Shown: positions 39,255-48,621, numbered from the stretch's first letter. The stretch: DNA of 63,532 bases from Streptomyces sp. CBMA29 (GCF_014596445.1 NZ_MECL01000222.1:1-63532), one strand, 5' to 3'. Notes: generated by a model from the letters alone, not told the origin. Numbers and translations: made by a program.

Positions 39255-42200
39255 CTAGCGCTCCTGGTTCTGGGGGCCGCCGAATGGGTGCTCGGTGGCC
39301 TGTCCGTTCGTGTCAGTTCCAGCAGTGCGTCCCTTCTGGACGCCACGCCGCAGGTTACTCAACCTGCCGCGTACGTCCTCGGGGGCGCGGGAGACCTGTG
39401 GGCCGCCCTGCGGGGTCTGCGCCGCGGTACCCGGGACCAGATTGGCCTTGGGCACCCGTCGGGGCAGGCCCGAGGGGGTGACCCCGCCCGCCTTGGGCTC
39501 GCGGACCTGCTCGGCCCGGTGCCAGTTCTCGTCATTCGTCGACCGCCATTCGGTCGTCGGCTCCGGTTCCCGGTGCTGCCGGGGCTCTGGAGCCTCCTGG
39601 GCAGGCTGTTCCTGAGGTGGTTCCGGCCGCTGGCGGTCACGGCGCGGCAAACCCGCGTCCGTCAGCGAGGGGGAGCCTACGCTCTCGGACGGCCGCTGGG
39701 GGAGCGACGGAGCGGATTCCGTTACGTCCGCCTGCGGCCGGGGCTCCCGCGGGGGCTCCGGAACCGGCCACTCCTGCGACGGGGCCTGGTAACCGGTGAA
39801 CTCCGGCTGGAAGCTCTGGCCGTACGCGGGGTCGTAGGGCTGGTCGAATCCCTGGTCGAAGCCCTGCGGGACGCCCTGGTCATAGCCCTGCTGGGCGCCC
39901 TGTCCGTAGCCCGGCACCGCGCCGTCGTCGAAGGCCCGCGCACTCTCGGGGAACCCGTTCTGCTGGTAGCCCTGCTGCTCGTAACCGGACTGGAAGCCCT
40001 GCTCGTAGGTCTGCTGCTGATAGCCGGGGTCGAAGCTCTGGTCGTACGCGGGCTGCGCCTGCCGGCCCTGCTCCGGGTAGCCGTTCTGCTCCGGGAAGCC
40101 CGGTTCGTCGCCCGGACGGTCCGACGTGGCCGCTTCGAGCTGGGCGCGGCGCTCCTCGCGGACCAGCGACCGGCCCACCGGGTCGAGCGTCGGGGCCGCC
40201 GTGCCGTCGGCGGTCTCGTAACGCGAGTCGTCGAAGCCCAGCTCGGCCGCGGTCGGCAGGTGGCCGACGTCCTGCACCGGCTGCTCGGGCACGATCCGCG
40301 AGACCGTGAAGTCGCGCTCGTCGTCCTCCGGCAGCAGGGTCTCGCCGCCACCGCCGTGGGTGATCGGCTCGGGCAGCATCACCAGCGACGTCGTACCCGC
40401 CTGCTCGCCCGACGGCCTGAGCTGCACCCGGATGCCGTGCCGGTCGGACAGCCGCCCGACCACGAACAGGCCCATCCGCTTGGCGATCTCGACATCGACG
40501 GTCGGCGGGTCGGCCAGCTTGTGGTTGATGTCCGCGAAGTCCTCGGCGGTCAGGCCGATGCCCTTGTCGTGGATCTCCACCATCACCCGGCCGTCCGGCA
40601 GCCGGGTCGCGGTCACCCGCACCTTGGTCTGCGGCGAGGAGAACGTCGTCGCGTTCTCCAGCAGCTCGGCCAGCAGGTGCACCAGGTCGGTCACGGCGCT
40701 GCCGTGGATGTCGGTCTCCGGTATGCCCACCAGCTCGATGCGGTCGTACGCCTCCACCTCTGAGGCGGCGGCGCGGAGCACGTCGACCAGCGGAATCGGC
40801 TGATTCCACTGCCGGCCCGGCTCCTCACCCGCGAGGACCAGCAGATTCTCGCCGTTGCGGCGCATGCGGGTGGCGAGGTGGTCCATCTGGAAGAGGTGTT
40901 CGAGCTGGTCGGGGTCGGCCTCGTTGTTCTCCAGCTCGGTGATCAGGGTGAGCTGGCGCTGGATGAGGCCCTGGTTGCGCTGCGAGAGGTTGGTGAAGAT
41001 CGCGTTGACGTTGCCCCGCAGCAGCGCCTGCTCCGCGGCGAGCCGTACGGCCTCGCGGTGCACCTGGTCGAAGGCGCGCGCGACCTCGCCGATCTCGTCC
41101 CGGCTGTTGATCGGGATCGGCGCCACGGTGGTGTCCACCCGGCCCGGATCGGTCCGCGAGAGCTGGTCGACCATCGACGGCAGCCGCGTCTCGGCGATCT
41201 CGAAGGCCGCGCCGCGCAGCCGCCGCATCGCCCGGCTCATCGAGCGGGCCATCATGCCCGCCACGATGAAGGCCAGGATCAGGGCCACGATCACGATCGC
41301 GGAGTTCACGATCGCGTCCCGCTTGGCGTTCGACGCGATCGTCGAGGCGTCGGCCGCGGCCTGGTCGGCCAGCGAGTTCTCGACCGTGTGATACGCGTCG
41401 AAGGAGAGCGTGGAGGCGGCGAAGTACGACTCGGGCGTGATGCCCTCGGCGCGCAGCTGCGCGACGGTCTTCCCCGGCGTGGCGATCTCGGTGACCATCT
41501 TCGGCAGGTCCGGCGGTACGACGAACGCCGTGTGCGCGGCCTCCGCCTTGCGCTGCGCCGCGGCGATCTGGTCGGTGCCGTTCTTCTCCGCGGCGGCCTG
41601 CGCGTCCTTCAGCCGCTGCACGTCCGCGGCCGTACCGCTGCCGTTGTACTCCGCGACCGAGATGCCCTGGAGGTACTCGTACGAGCCGAGCGCGGTCTTC
41701 TGGAGGGCCAGCTCCTTGTCGGAGACCGGCTTCTGCACCAGGATGTGCGTGCCGATCGACCTGGTCAGCGACTCGGCGGCCTTGGCCAGTGACACCGCGT
41801 AGAGGGTGCGGCCGTAGGCGGTGACATTGCTGGTGCCGTACCCCAGCTCATTGTCCAGTTCCAGCAGCGGGTGCTGGATCTTGACGTAGAACTCCTCGGT
41901 CTGCACCCCGGAGAGCTGACGGGTGTACGCGACCTTGCGGAGCGTGGCGAGCTGCGGCTCGACGGTCCTGAAGTTGGCCATCCGGCGCTCGAGCCCGGCC
42001 TCGTGCGGGATCTTGGCCGCGGCGACGTCGAATTCGCGGGCCGCCTCGTCGGTGGCGGCGCGGGCGGTGGAGACCGCCGGATCGTCGCGTTTTCCGGCCA
42101 GCAGCGGAACCGCGGTGACATCACGTTCGTTGATCAGTGCGTGACTGTAGGTCGTGGCGGCGCGTACCAGATTCGCGGTACGCACGGCGTCGTCGGCCTG

Positions 42201-42446
42201 GCTCCAGGTGTCGACCGAGCTCTTCACCCGGAAGCCGCCGAAGACGAGGGCGACCAGGACCGGGATCAGGAGGATGACGTTGAGGCGGGTCGCGACCCGC
42301 CAGTTGCGCATGCTCAGCCGGGTGCCCGGGTCGTCCGGCGGCTCGGGAGCCGAGATGGCGGGTGCGCCCCCGGGACGTTGGGGCGGCGTGAAGTTCCCCC
42401 GCGGACCCTGAGCAGGGCCCGCTTCTGCTCGCCTCGTGTTCCTCAC
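39255..42446 (-). CDS. cvnA2: Conservon sensor histidine-kinase-like protein CvnA (copy 2)
   Basis: 1063 residues from the GTG at 42446. Membrane sensor: helix 1 about 55-73 (LNVILLIPVLVALVFGGF), large extracytoplasmic nitrate/sulfonate-sensing-like domain, helix 2 about 375-395 (AIVIVALILAFIVAGMMA), a HAMP-like region, then HATPase_c with N box LLAELLENATTFSSPQTKV and G1 box HDKGIGLTAEDF. The probable phospho-acceptor His is in MDHLATRMRRNGENLL. The tail past about residue 740 is disordered, with Tyr/Phe-Gln-Gly repeats (about 797-885). Heads conservon 2, cvnA2-B2-C2-D2. Confidence 0.92.
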   Translation of the reverse strand: MRNTRRAEAGPAQGPRGNFTPPQRPGGAPAISAPEPPDDPGTRLSMRNWRVATRLNVILLIPVLVALVFGGFRVKSSVDTWSQADDAVRTANLVRAATTYSHALINERDVTAVPLLAGKRDDPAVSTARAATDEAAREFDVAAAKIPHEAGLERRMANFRTVEPQLATLRKVAYTRQLSGVQTEEFYVKIQHPLLELDNELGYGTSNVTAYGRTLYAVSLAKAAESLTRSIGTHILVQKPVSDKELALQKTALGSYEYLQGISVAEYNGSGTAADVQRLKDAQAAAEKNGTDQIAAAQRKAEAAHTAFVVPPDLPKMVTEIATPGKTVAQLRAEGITPESYFAASTLSFDAYHTVENSLADQAAADASTIASNAKRDAIVNSAIVIVALILAFIVAGMMARSMSRAMRRLRGAAFEIAETRLPSMVDQLSRTDPGRVDTTVAPIPINSRDEIGEVARAFDQVHREAVRLAAEQALLRGNVNAIFTNLSQRNQGLIQRQLTLITELENNEADPDQLEHLFQMDHLATRMRRNGENLLVLAGEEPGRQWNQPIPLVDVLRAAASEVEAYDRIELVGIPETDIHGSAVTDLVHLLAELLENATTFSSPQTKVRVTATRLPDGRVMVEIHDKGIGLTAEDFADINHKLADPPTVDVEIAKRMGLFVVGRLSDRHGIRVQLRPSGEQAGTTSLVMLPEPITHGGGGETLLPEDDERDFTVSRIVPEQPVQDVGHLPTAAELGFDDSRYETADGTAAPTLDPVGRSLVREERRAQLEAATSDRPGDEPGFPEQNGYPEQGRQAQPAYDQSFDPGYQQQTYEQGFQSGYEQQGYQQNGFPESARAFDDGAVPGYGQGAQQGYDQGVPQGFDQGFDQPYDPAYGQSFQPEFTGYQAPSQEWPVPEPPREPRPQADVTESAPSLPQRPSESVGSPSLTDAGLPRRDRQRPEPPQEQPAQEAPEPRQHREPEPTTEWRSTNDENWHRAEQVREPKAGGVTPSGLPRRVPKANLVPGTAAQTPQGGPQVSRAPEDVRGRLSNLRRGVQKGRTAGTDTNGQATEHPFGGPQNQER

Positions 42447-42508
42447 TGGACCAACAACCTCTCGGCGACGGCACGAACGAAGGCCGTTACTACTCTCGGG
42501 TTCTGCGA

Positions 42509-42538
42509 ATTCCAGCACGTCATGTAGGCCCCAGCCAA
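42509..42538 (-). promoter_or_regulatory. Candidate promoter of conservon 2
   Basis: Read on the minus strand: TTGGCT, 18 bp, TGGAAT, 63 bp before cvnA2. The same TGGAATTC -10 with 18-bp spacing stands before cvnA1. The 42447-42811 gap otherwise holds the conservon 1 terminator and an AT-rich stretch at 42570-42640. Confidence 0.5.
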
Positions 42539-42695
42539 ACGTCCGGCATAGGGGACGTGGCGCAGTAACGGCGAAGATAAAACGGGCATAAGTAAAATCC
42601 CCCGTCAAACCATATGACAGATGTACGCGCTGCGACACCGGCTGAGCGCGAGCCGTGTTCGACGGCCGTCGAAACTCTCTCGAAATGTTATGAAG

Positions 42696-42735
42696 ACGGG
42701 GACCGGCCGTGTCTCCTGACACAGCCGGTCCCCGT
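42696..42735 (-). terminator. Terminator of conservon 1
   Basis: ACGGGGACCGGC (42696-42707) and GCCGGTCCCCGT (42724-42735) form a perfect 12-bp stem extended inward by GTGTC/GACAC. It lies 77 bp past the cvnD1 stop and is followed on the minus strand by T-richer sequence, so the two conservons are separate transcription units. Confidence 0.82.
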
Positions 42736-42811
42736 GGCTTGTTTTCACCAGCAACTCGCCGCTGGCGCCTATCTGTTGAGCCTTCTTCCGCCTACGTCAG
42801 AGTCCTGCCCG

Positions 42812-43420
42812 CTACTTCAGCCGGGCAAGCAGCGCGTGCTCGACCAGCGTGATCAGCGCGCTCTTCGCCTCGCCGCGATGGCGGGCGTCGGTCGTGATGA
42901 TGGGGGCCTCGGGGCCGATCTGGAGGGCCTCGCGGACCTCCTCGGGACGGTACGGCTGGTGTCCGTCGAAGCCGTTGAGGGCGATGACGAACGGCAGGCC
43001 GCTGTTCTCGAAGTAGTCGACGGCCGGGAAACAGTCCGCGAGCCTGCGGGTGTCCACCAGCACCACGGCGCCGATCGCACCGCGCACCAGGTCGTCCCAC
43101 ATGAACCAGAAACGGTCCTGGCCGGGCGTCCCGAACAGGTACAGGATCAGGTCGTCGTCCAGGGTGATACGGCCGAAGTCCATGGCCACCGTGGTGGTGG
43201 TCTTGTCCTGGACGTGGCTCAGGTCGTCGATCCCGGCCGAGGCAGAGGTCATCACGGCCTCGGTGCGCAGCGGGTTGATCTCGGAGACGGCACCCACGAA
43301 CGTGGTCTTGCCGACACCGAAGCCACCCGCCACCACGATCTTCGCAGACGTGGTGGACCGCACCGATTGCTGCGCGCCGTACGCCGGCTGCGGTTGCGGC
43401 CTAGAGCTTCCGAAGTCCAC
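42812..43420 (-). CDS. cvnD1: Conservon GTPase-like protein CvnD (copy 1)
   Basis: 202 residues, near twin of CvnD2: G1 GGFGVGKTTFVGAV, G3-like LFGTPGQDRFWFMW, G4-like ALNGFDGHQPY. Differs mainly in the N-terminus (SSRPQPQPAYGAQQSVRSTT) and a few C-terminal residues. GTG at 43420 overlaps cvnC1 by 20 bp, as in copy 2. 146 bp at 42885-43030 are identical to cvnD2. Confidence 0.92.
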   Translation of the reverse strand: MDFGSSRPQPQPAYGAQQSVRSTTSAKIVVAGGFGVGKTTFVGAVSEINPLRTEAVMTSASAGIDDLSHVQDKTTTTVAMDFGRITLDDDLILYLFGTPGQDRFWFMWDDLVRGAIGAVVLVDTRRLADCFPAVDYFENSGLPFVIALNGFDGHQPYRPEEVREALQIGPEAPIITTDARHRGEAKSALITLVEHALLARLK

Positions 43421-43808
43421 TGAGCACCCTCTCAAGCAGTGTCACATCAGGCTGGCCGCCAGCCTCGCCGCTGCCCGGCTGGTGGATGGCGACCATGCCG
43501 GCCTCGGCGAGGTCGGCCACAAGAATCCTGGCCACACCGAGCGGGATGGCGAGCAGAGCGGAGATCTCCGCGACCGACTTGATCTCGCGTGTGAGATGGC
43601 AGATCCGCTGGTGTTCCGGCAGCAGCCCCGCGTACTGCCCCGGGTCGGCGGTCGTGCTGACCAGCGCCTCGAGGGCGAGCTGGTAGCGGGGCCGGGTGCG
43701 GCCACCTGTCATGGCGTACGGCCGAACCAGCGGCTGATCGCCTTCATCCCCGTACGGCGCGTGGTGGGACGCGCCGTACGGGCCCGGCGAAGCGGGTGGC
43801 GGGGTCAT
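43401..43808 (-). CDS. cvnC1: Conservon DUF742 protein CvnC (copy 1)
   Basis: 135 residues. ATG at 43808 behind GGAGGACCCTC. Short Pro/Tyr/His-rich N-terminus (MTPPPASPGPYGASHHAPYG), then the DUF742 domain LVRPYAMTGGRTRPRYQLAL, LPEHQRICHLTREIKSVAEI and LGVARILVADLAEAGMVAIH. Lacks the long glycine-rich tail of CvnC2. Confidence 0.92.
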   Translation of the reverse strand: MTPPPASPGPYGASHHAPYGDEGDQPLVRPYAMTGGRTRPRYQLALEALVSTTADPGQYAGLLPEHQRICHLTREIKSVAEISALLAIPLGVARILVADLAEAGMVAIHQPGSGEAGGQPDVTLLERVLSGLRKL

Positions 43809-43881
43809 GAGGGTCCTCCGTGTCCGGGCAGTGCTGTCGCGGTGCGGGAAGTACGGAAAAACATGGGGGGAGACGGATGGT

Positions 43882-44304
43882 TCAGTGCATAAGGCTGCCC
43901 TGGAGCTCTGCACGGAGGTCCGGGGTGAGGACGGTGCCCGCTCGGTCGACGAGCAGGGCCATTTCGTAGCCGACCAGGCCGATGTCGCACTCCGGGTGCG
44001 CCAGCACGGCGATGGAGGAACCCTCGGAGACGGACATGATGAAGAGGAAGCCGCGCTCCATCTCCACCACGGTCTGGTTGACCGCGCCGCCCTCGAAGAT
44101 CCGGGACGCCCCGGCCGTGAGCGACGTCAGCCCGGAGGCGACGGCGGCGAGCTGGTCGGCGCGGTCGCGGGGGAATCCGTCGGACATCGCGAGCAGCAGG
44201 CCGTCGGCGGAGACCACCACCGTGTGGGACACCCCGGGGGTGTTGTCCACGAAGTTGGTGATCAACCAGTTCAGGTTCTGTGCCGCCTGGCTCATCGCAC
44301 TCAA
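43882..44304 (-). CDS. cvnB1: Conservon roadblock/LC7 protein CvnB (copy 1)
   Basis: 140 residues, nearly identical to CvnB2 (a handful of differences such as VLTPDLRAELQGSLMH at the end). TTG at 44304 immediately follows the cvnA1 stop with AGGAG upstream. Roadblock/LC7 fold, expected partner of CvnD1. Confidence 0.92.
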   Translation of the reverse strand: MSAMSQAAQNLNWLITNFVDNTPGVSHTVVVSADGLLLAMSDGFPRDRADQLAAVASGLTSLTAGASRIFEGGAVNQTVVEMERGFLFIMSVSEGSSIAVLAHPECDIGLVGYEMALLVDRAGTVLTPDLRAELQGSLMH

Positions 44305-47300
44305 CTAACGCTCCTGATTCGTACCGAAACCACGGCCGTCGGTGTTGCCCCCGGCCTCGCGGCCCTGCTGGATACCACGGCGGAGGTTGGTCAGACGTCC
44401 GCGTACGTCGTCGGGTGCCCGCGAGATCTGCGGGCCGCCCTGCGGCGCTTGCTGCGGCGCCGCGCCACCGGCGACGAGGTTGGCCCTCGGCACCCGGCGC
44501 GGCAGCCCCGACGGAGTGACCCCGCCGGCCGAAGGTTCGCGGACCTGCTCGGCCCGCTGACGCAGCGCGTCATTGGGCGAGGACCGCCAGTTCGGAGTCT
44601 CCCTGGGCAGCGGCTGCGCCACCGGAGCGGCGGGCGCCTGGCCCTGGTACTGCGCCGAAGCGGGCACGGAGGCGGGCGGCGCCTGTACGGGCTGCTGCTG
44701 ACCGCCGCCGGAGTGCCGGCCGCCGTTCCCGTTCCCGTTCTCGCCGTTCCCGTTCCCGCCGTTGCCGTTGTCGTTGCCGACACCGGGCGCCGTCGTGCCG
44801 GGGCGCTGCGGGCGGAACCGCTGCGGGGCCGCGGGCGGAGCCGTACGGCCCACCGGGCGGACCGGCGGGGCCTCCTGGCCGCGCGCGCTTCGCTCCACGT
44901 GGATCTGCTGCATCCGCTCGGCCTGGCCGGTACGGAACCAGTCCGACTCGATCGACGAGAAGATCGGCGTCGGCTCGTCCCCGCGGGTCGGGGCCGGGGG
45001 CAGCGCCATCGGCTCGGCGGGCTGCTGGGGCTGCTGCTGAGGCTGCGGCGCCTGGGGCTGCTGCGGGCTCTGCATCGGCTGCTGGACCGGGTACTGACCG
45101 GTGTTGCCCTGCTGCTGCGGCTGCTGCGGCTGCACGGGGAACTGCCCGGTCCCGTACGGGTCCTGGTACTGCTGCTGGTTCTGGTCGTAGCCCTGGCCGC
45201 CGTTGCCCTGCTGGGGGCCGCCGCGCTGCGGCAGACCCTGGCCGGGGAAGGCGTCGGGGCGCGGGCCGCTCGGGGGCGGGCCCTGGTACTGGTTGTTGCC
45301 GGGGAAGCCCTGCTGCTGTCCGGGCTGACCGGGCTGGCCCTGCTGACCGCCCTGGCCCGGACGGCCCTGCGGCTGCTGGCCGGGCATCCGGAACTCGCCG
45401 GTGCTGTCGGCCTGCAGGGCCGGGAACTGGGCCGTGTCGCCGGGACCGCCCTGACCGCCCTGCGGTTGGCCGGGCATCGAGAACTGGCCGGTGCTGTACG
45501 TCTCTTCGGGACTGCGGGCGCCGCGCTGCGGGAGACCCGGGTTGGGGCCGCCCTGCACCGGGAACTGCCCGGTGTCGCTGTTGCCGCGACCGCCGCCCTG
45601 GCCCTGGTTGCCCTGGCCCTGGTTGCCGTGACTCTGGTTGCCGTGACCCTGGCCGCCCTGGCCGGTCGGTGCGAAGCCGTCGTCGCGGACCGGCGGGAAC
45701 TGCGTGGTGTCAGCGGGGTCGTTCTGCCGCGGCGCGGGGCCCGAACGACCGCCGAACACGTCGGAACGGAAGCCGGAGGGGCCGGTGCTCTGCGGCTGCG
45801 GCGGCGGGAACTGGCCCTGCTGCTGGCCGCCTTGCTGCCCGCCTTGCCTGCCGCCGAAGTTCTGGCCGCCCTGCTGACCGCCCTGGCCGCCCTGACCGCC
45901 CTGGCCGAAGTCCTGACCGCCGCCCGGGGGGCGGCCGAAGGCGCCACCGGGCTGCTGGAAGTCGCCGCGCGGGCCCTGTCCGGGAGCGTCGAAGGCGGAG
46001 GCCGCCTCGACGTCCTCGTGGCCGCGCGGGGTGTCCTGGAGACCGGGGAAGCCCTGCTGGCCGCCGTTCTGGTCCTGTGCCCAGCGCGGCGCGCCGCCCT
46101 GCTGCGGGGGACCGCCGGGACGGCCCGCACCGGGGTTCAGCGCCGGACGCTGCTGGCCGCCCGCGACCGGGGTGCGCTGCGGCGGCCGGTTGACCGGCGC
46201 GGAGTTGGGCGAGTTGCCGAAGGCGCCGGCGATGCCGGAGCCCGCGGCGGCCGGGGGAGCGCCCGCGGGGCGCCCGCCGCCCATCTGGCCGATGTTCTTG
46301 GGGTTACGGCCGCCCTGCGTGACGTCCACGGGCAGCATGACCAGCGCGGTCGTACCGCCGGAGTCGGACGGGCGGAGCTGGATGCGGATGCCGTGCCGCA
46401 GGGACAGGCGGCCGACCACGAACAGACCCATGCGGCGGGAGACGGAGACGTCCACCGTCGGCGGGTTCGCCAGACGCTCGTTGATGTCCGCGAGGTCCTC
46501 GGGCGACAGGCCGATACCGGTGTCGTGGATCTCGATCAGCACCCGGCCGTCCGGCAGCGAGTGACCGGTGACCTTCACCTTGGTCTGCGGCGAGGAGAAC
46601 GACGTCGCGTTCTCCAGCAGCTCGGCGAGCAGGTGGACGAGGTCGTTGACGATACGGCCGGTGACCTCGGCCGACGGTACCGACGTCAGTTCGATCCGCT
46701 CGTACTGCTCCACCTCGGACGCGGCGGCGCGGAGCACGTCGACCAGCGGGACCGGGCGGGTCCACCGGCGGCCCGGCTCCTCACCGGCGAGGACCAGCAG
46801 GTTCTCACCGTTACGGCGCATGCGGGTCGCGAGGTGGTCGAGCTTGAAGAGCGAGGAGAGCTGGTCCGGGTCGGCCTCGCGGGACTCAAGTTCGGAGATG
46901 AGCGAGAGCTGACGCTGGATGAGGCCCTGGCTGCGGCGCGAGAGGTTGGTGAACATCGCGTTGACGTTCCCTCGCAGGAGGGCTTGCTCGGCGGCGAGTC
47001 GTACGGCCTCGCTGTGGACCTCGTCGAAGGCCCGCGCCACCTGGCCGATCTCGTCGCGGCTGTTGATGCCGATCGACGCGACCGAGGTGTCGACGTCCTG
47101 CGGGTCGGTCTCGGAGAGCTGCTTGACCAGCTCGGGCAGCCGCTTCTGGGCCACGTCGTTGGCGGTCTGCTGGAGCCTGCGCAGCGACCGGATCATCGAG
47201 CGGGCCACGATGAAGGCGCCGACCACGGCGACGCCGAGGACCAGCAGGATGATCGCGCCGGAGATCAGCGCGGACTGCTTGGCCTCGCTCTGCAGCTTGA

Positions 47301-48414
47301 GGGCCTTCTGCTGCATCTCGTTGAGCAGCGACCGCTCGATCTGGCTCATCGCCTGGATCTTGGTCTTGGCCGCGTCGTCCCAGTCGAGGTACGAGCTGTC
47401 GATCTTGGAGATCGCGTTCTGCGAGGCGGCGATGCGCTGGCGCGTGGTGTCGTGCGCGCTGATCGTGAGGTTGCCGCCCTCGATCGGGGTCAGCAGCGCC
47501 GCGCTCTTGGGCCCGTAGATCTTCTGGAACCGGGTGAGCGCGGTGTCCTCGTTCGCGGCGCCGTACTTCACCGACTGGTAGTCGTTGGCGTTCAGCTTGC
47601 CGCCGGTGGCCAGCGCGGCGCTGATCACCGCGCGCTGGATCGACTCGTACTCCTTGGCGGAGGAGAAGGCCGCCAGCGCGCGGGTGCTCTGGATCATCTC
47701 GGGGTTGTTGGTCGCCTGCGCCATGTCCTGGGACAGCGAGAGCAGGGACTGCACCAGGTCGTCGTACTGCGAGACCGTCTGCGAGATGGTGGAGGTCGAG
47801 GTGTACGCCTCGTCGCGGATCTCCGCCAGGTTGGCGAGCTGCGTGCCGATCGCCAGCAGGGTGGCGCGGACGCCGGAGAAGACCGGGTCGCGCTCGGAGA
47901 CGTTGTCGCTGGCGTTCAGATACTGCTTGTACTCGCGGTCGGTGGCCTGCCGTGAGGCTTCCACCGCGTCGTTGGTCTTGTCGCCTGACGACAGCGGTCC
48001 GGCCGAGCTGTCCCGTTCCTCCTGGAGCGCGGCGGCGAGCTGCGTCGCGTGCTCGGTGATGTCGGTCAGCGTCTTCATGTGCTCGAGCTGGTTGATGTTG
48101 TCCAGCGAGCTGTTGATGCGCATGCCGCCCAGGACGGTGGCCGTGACCACCGGGAGGGCGAGCAGGGAGACGAGTCTGGTGCTGATGCGCCAGTTGCGCA
48201 TGGCTATTCGGGGCCCCGGCTTGCCCGCCAGGCCGGTGATCTTGCCCGCCTCGATGCCGCTGGGCGTGCTCGGCCGTCCGGTGGCAGCCGTCGTGCCCGG
48301 CGCGGTGCTCGCCGAATCACCCGCCTGCTGCGGTGTCGGGCCGTTGCCGGTCCCGCCGGGCTGCTGCTCCGGGTCGCCCGCAGCGCCGCTGTCCCTCTTG
48401 AAACGTCCCTGCAC
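44305..48414 (-). CDS. cvnA1: Conservon sensor histidine-kinase-like protein CvnA (copy 1)
   Basis: 1369 residues, GTG start at 48414 (MQGRFKRDSGAAGDPEQQPG) behind AGAGG. Helix 1 near 85-103 (SLLALPVVTATVLGGM), extracytoplasmic four-helix sensing domain with many conserved coiled segments, helix 2 near 380-402 (ISGAIILLVLGVAVVGAFIV), HAMP-like part, HATPase_c with LLAELLENATSFSSPQTKV and HDTGIGLSPEDL. From about residue 708 to the end the chain is a 650-residue Gln/Gly/Pro-rich disordered tail (such as GQGGQGGQGGQQGGQNFG), ending in QISRAPDDVRGRLTNLRRG like CvnA2. Heads conservon 1. Confidence 0.93.
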   Translation of the reverse strand: MQGRFKRDSGAAGDPEQQPGGTGNGPTPQQAGDSASTAPGTTAATGRPSTPSGIEAGKITGLAGKPGPRIAMRNWRISTRLVSLLALPVVTATVLGGMRINSSLDNINQLEHMKTLTDITEHATQLAAALQEERDSSAGPLSSGDKTNDAVEASRQATDREYKQYLNASDNVSERDPVFSGVRATLLAIGTQLANLAEIRDEAYTSTSTISQTVSQYDDLVQSLLSLSQDMAQATNNPEMIQSTRALAAFSSAKEYESIQRAVISAALATGGKLNANDYQSVKYGAANEDTALTRFQKIYGPKSAALLTPIEGGNLTISAHDTTRQRIAASQNAISKIDSSYLDWDDAAKTKIQAMSQIERSLLNEMQQKALKLQSEAKQSALISGAIILLVLGVAVVGAFIVARSMIRSLRRLQQTANDVAQKRLPELVKQLSETDPQDVDTSVASIGINSRDEIGQVARAFDEVHSEAVRLAAEQALLRGNVNAMFTNLSRRSQGLIQRQLSLISELESREADPDQLSSLFKLDHLATRMRRNGENLLVLAGEEPGRRWTRPVPLVDVLRAAASEVEQYERIELTSVPSAEVTGRIVNDLVHLLAELLENATSFSSPQTKVKVTGHSLPDGRVLIEIHDTGIGLSPEDLADINERLANPPTVDVSVSRRMGLFVVGRLSLRHGIRIQLRPSDSGGTTALVMLPVDVTQGGRNPKNIGQMGGGRPAGAPPAAAGSGIAGAFGNSPNSAPVNRPPQRTPVAGGQQRPALNPGAGRPGGPPQQGGAPRWAQDQNGGQQGFPGLQDTPRGHEDVEAASAFDAPGQGPRGDFQQPGGAFGRPPGGGQDFGQGGQGGQGGQQGGQNFGGRQGGQQGGQQQGQFPPPQPQSTGPSGFRSDVFGGRSGPAPRQNDPADTTQFPPVRDDGFAPTGQGGQGHGNQSHGNQGQGNQGQGGGRGNSDTGQFPVQGGPNPGLPQRGARSPEETYSTGQFSMPGQPQGGQGGPGDTAQFPALQADSTGEFRMPGQQPQGRPGQGGQQGQPGQPGQQQGFPGNNQYQGPPPSGPRPDAFPGQGLPQRGGPQQGNGGQGYDQNQQQYQDPYGTGQFPVQPQQPQQQGNTGQYPVQQPMQSPQQPQAPQPQQQPQQPAEPMALPPAPTRGDEPTPIFSSIESDWFRTGQAERMQQIHVERSARGQEAPPVRPVGRTAPPAAPQRFRPQRPGTTAPGVGNDNGNGGNGNGENGNGNGGRHSGGGQQQPVQAPPASVPASAQYQGQAPAAPVAQPLPRETPNWRSSPNDALRQRAEQVREPSAGGVTPSGLPRRVPRANLVAGGAAPQQAPQGGPQISRAPDDVRGRLTNLRRGIQQGREAGGNTDGRGFGTNQER

Positions 48415-48591
48415 TAGCGTCGCAACCTCTGGACCAGGCGTCCCCCGCGATGAAGCGGACAGGACGGTGTCGAGTCATGGGGGCTCAGACCACCCCGGGT
48501 TACGAGGAGGCCGATTGATGCCCTTCACCACCGCTCGGTGCTCGAACGCGCCCCCTGCGCGCCGGCACGATGTGATGCGGCGGTCCGGGGA

Positions 48592-48621
48592 ATTCCAGCA
48601 CAGTGCTGGATCTCCCAACAA
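48592..48621 (-). promoter_or_regulatory. Candidate promoter of conservon 1, with palindrome
   Basis: Minus-strand TTGTTG, 18 bp, TGGAAT, about 180 bp before cvnA1. The perfect palindrome CCAGCAC / GTGCTGG (48595-48609, A centre) lies over the -10 and spacer and could be an operator. Confidence 0.5.

Noticed and set aside
43807..47955. 1382-codon open frame on the plus strand opposite conservon 1
   Set aside because: It is antisense to cvnA1-C1, which have clear domains; long antisense frames are an artefact of the GC-biased third positions.
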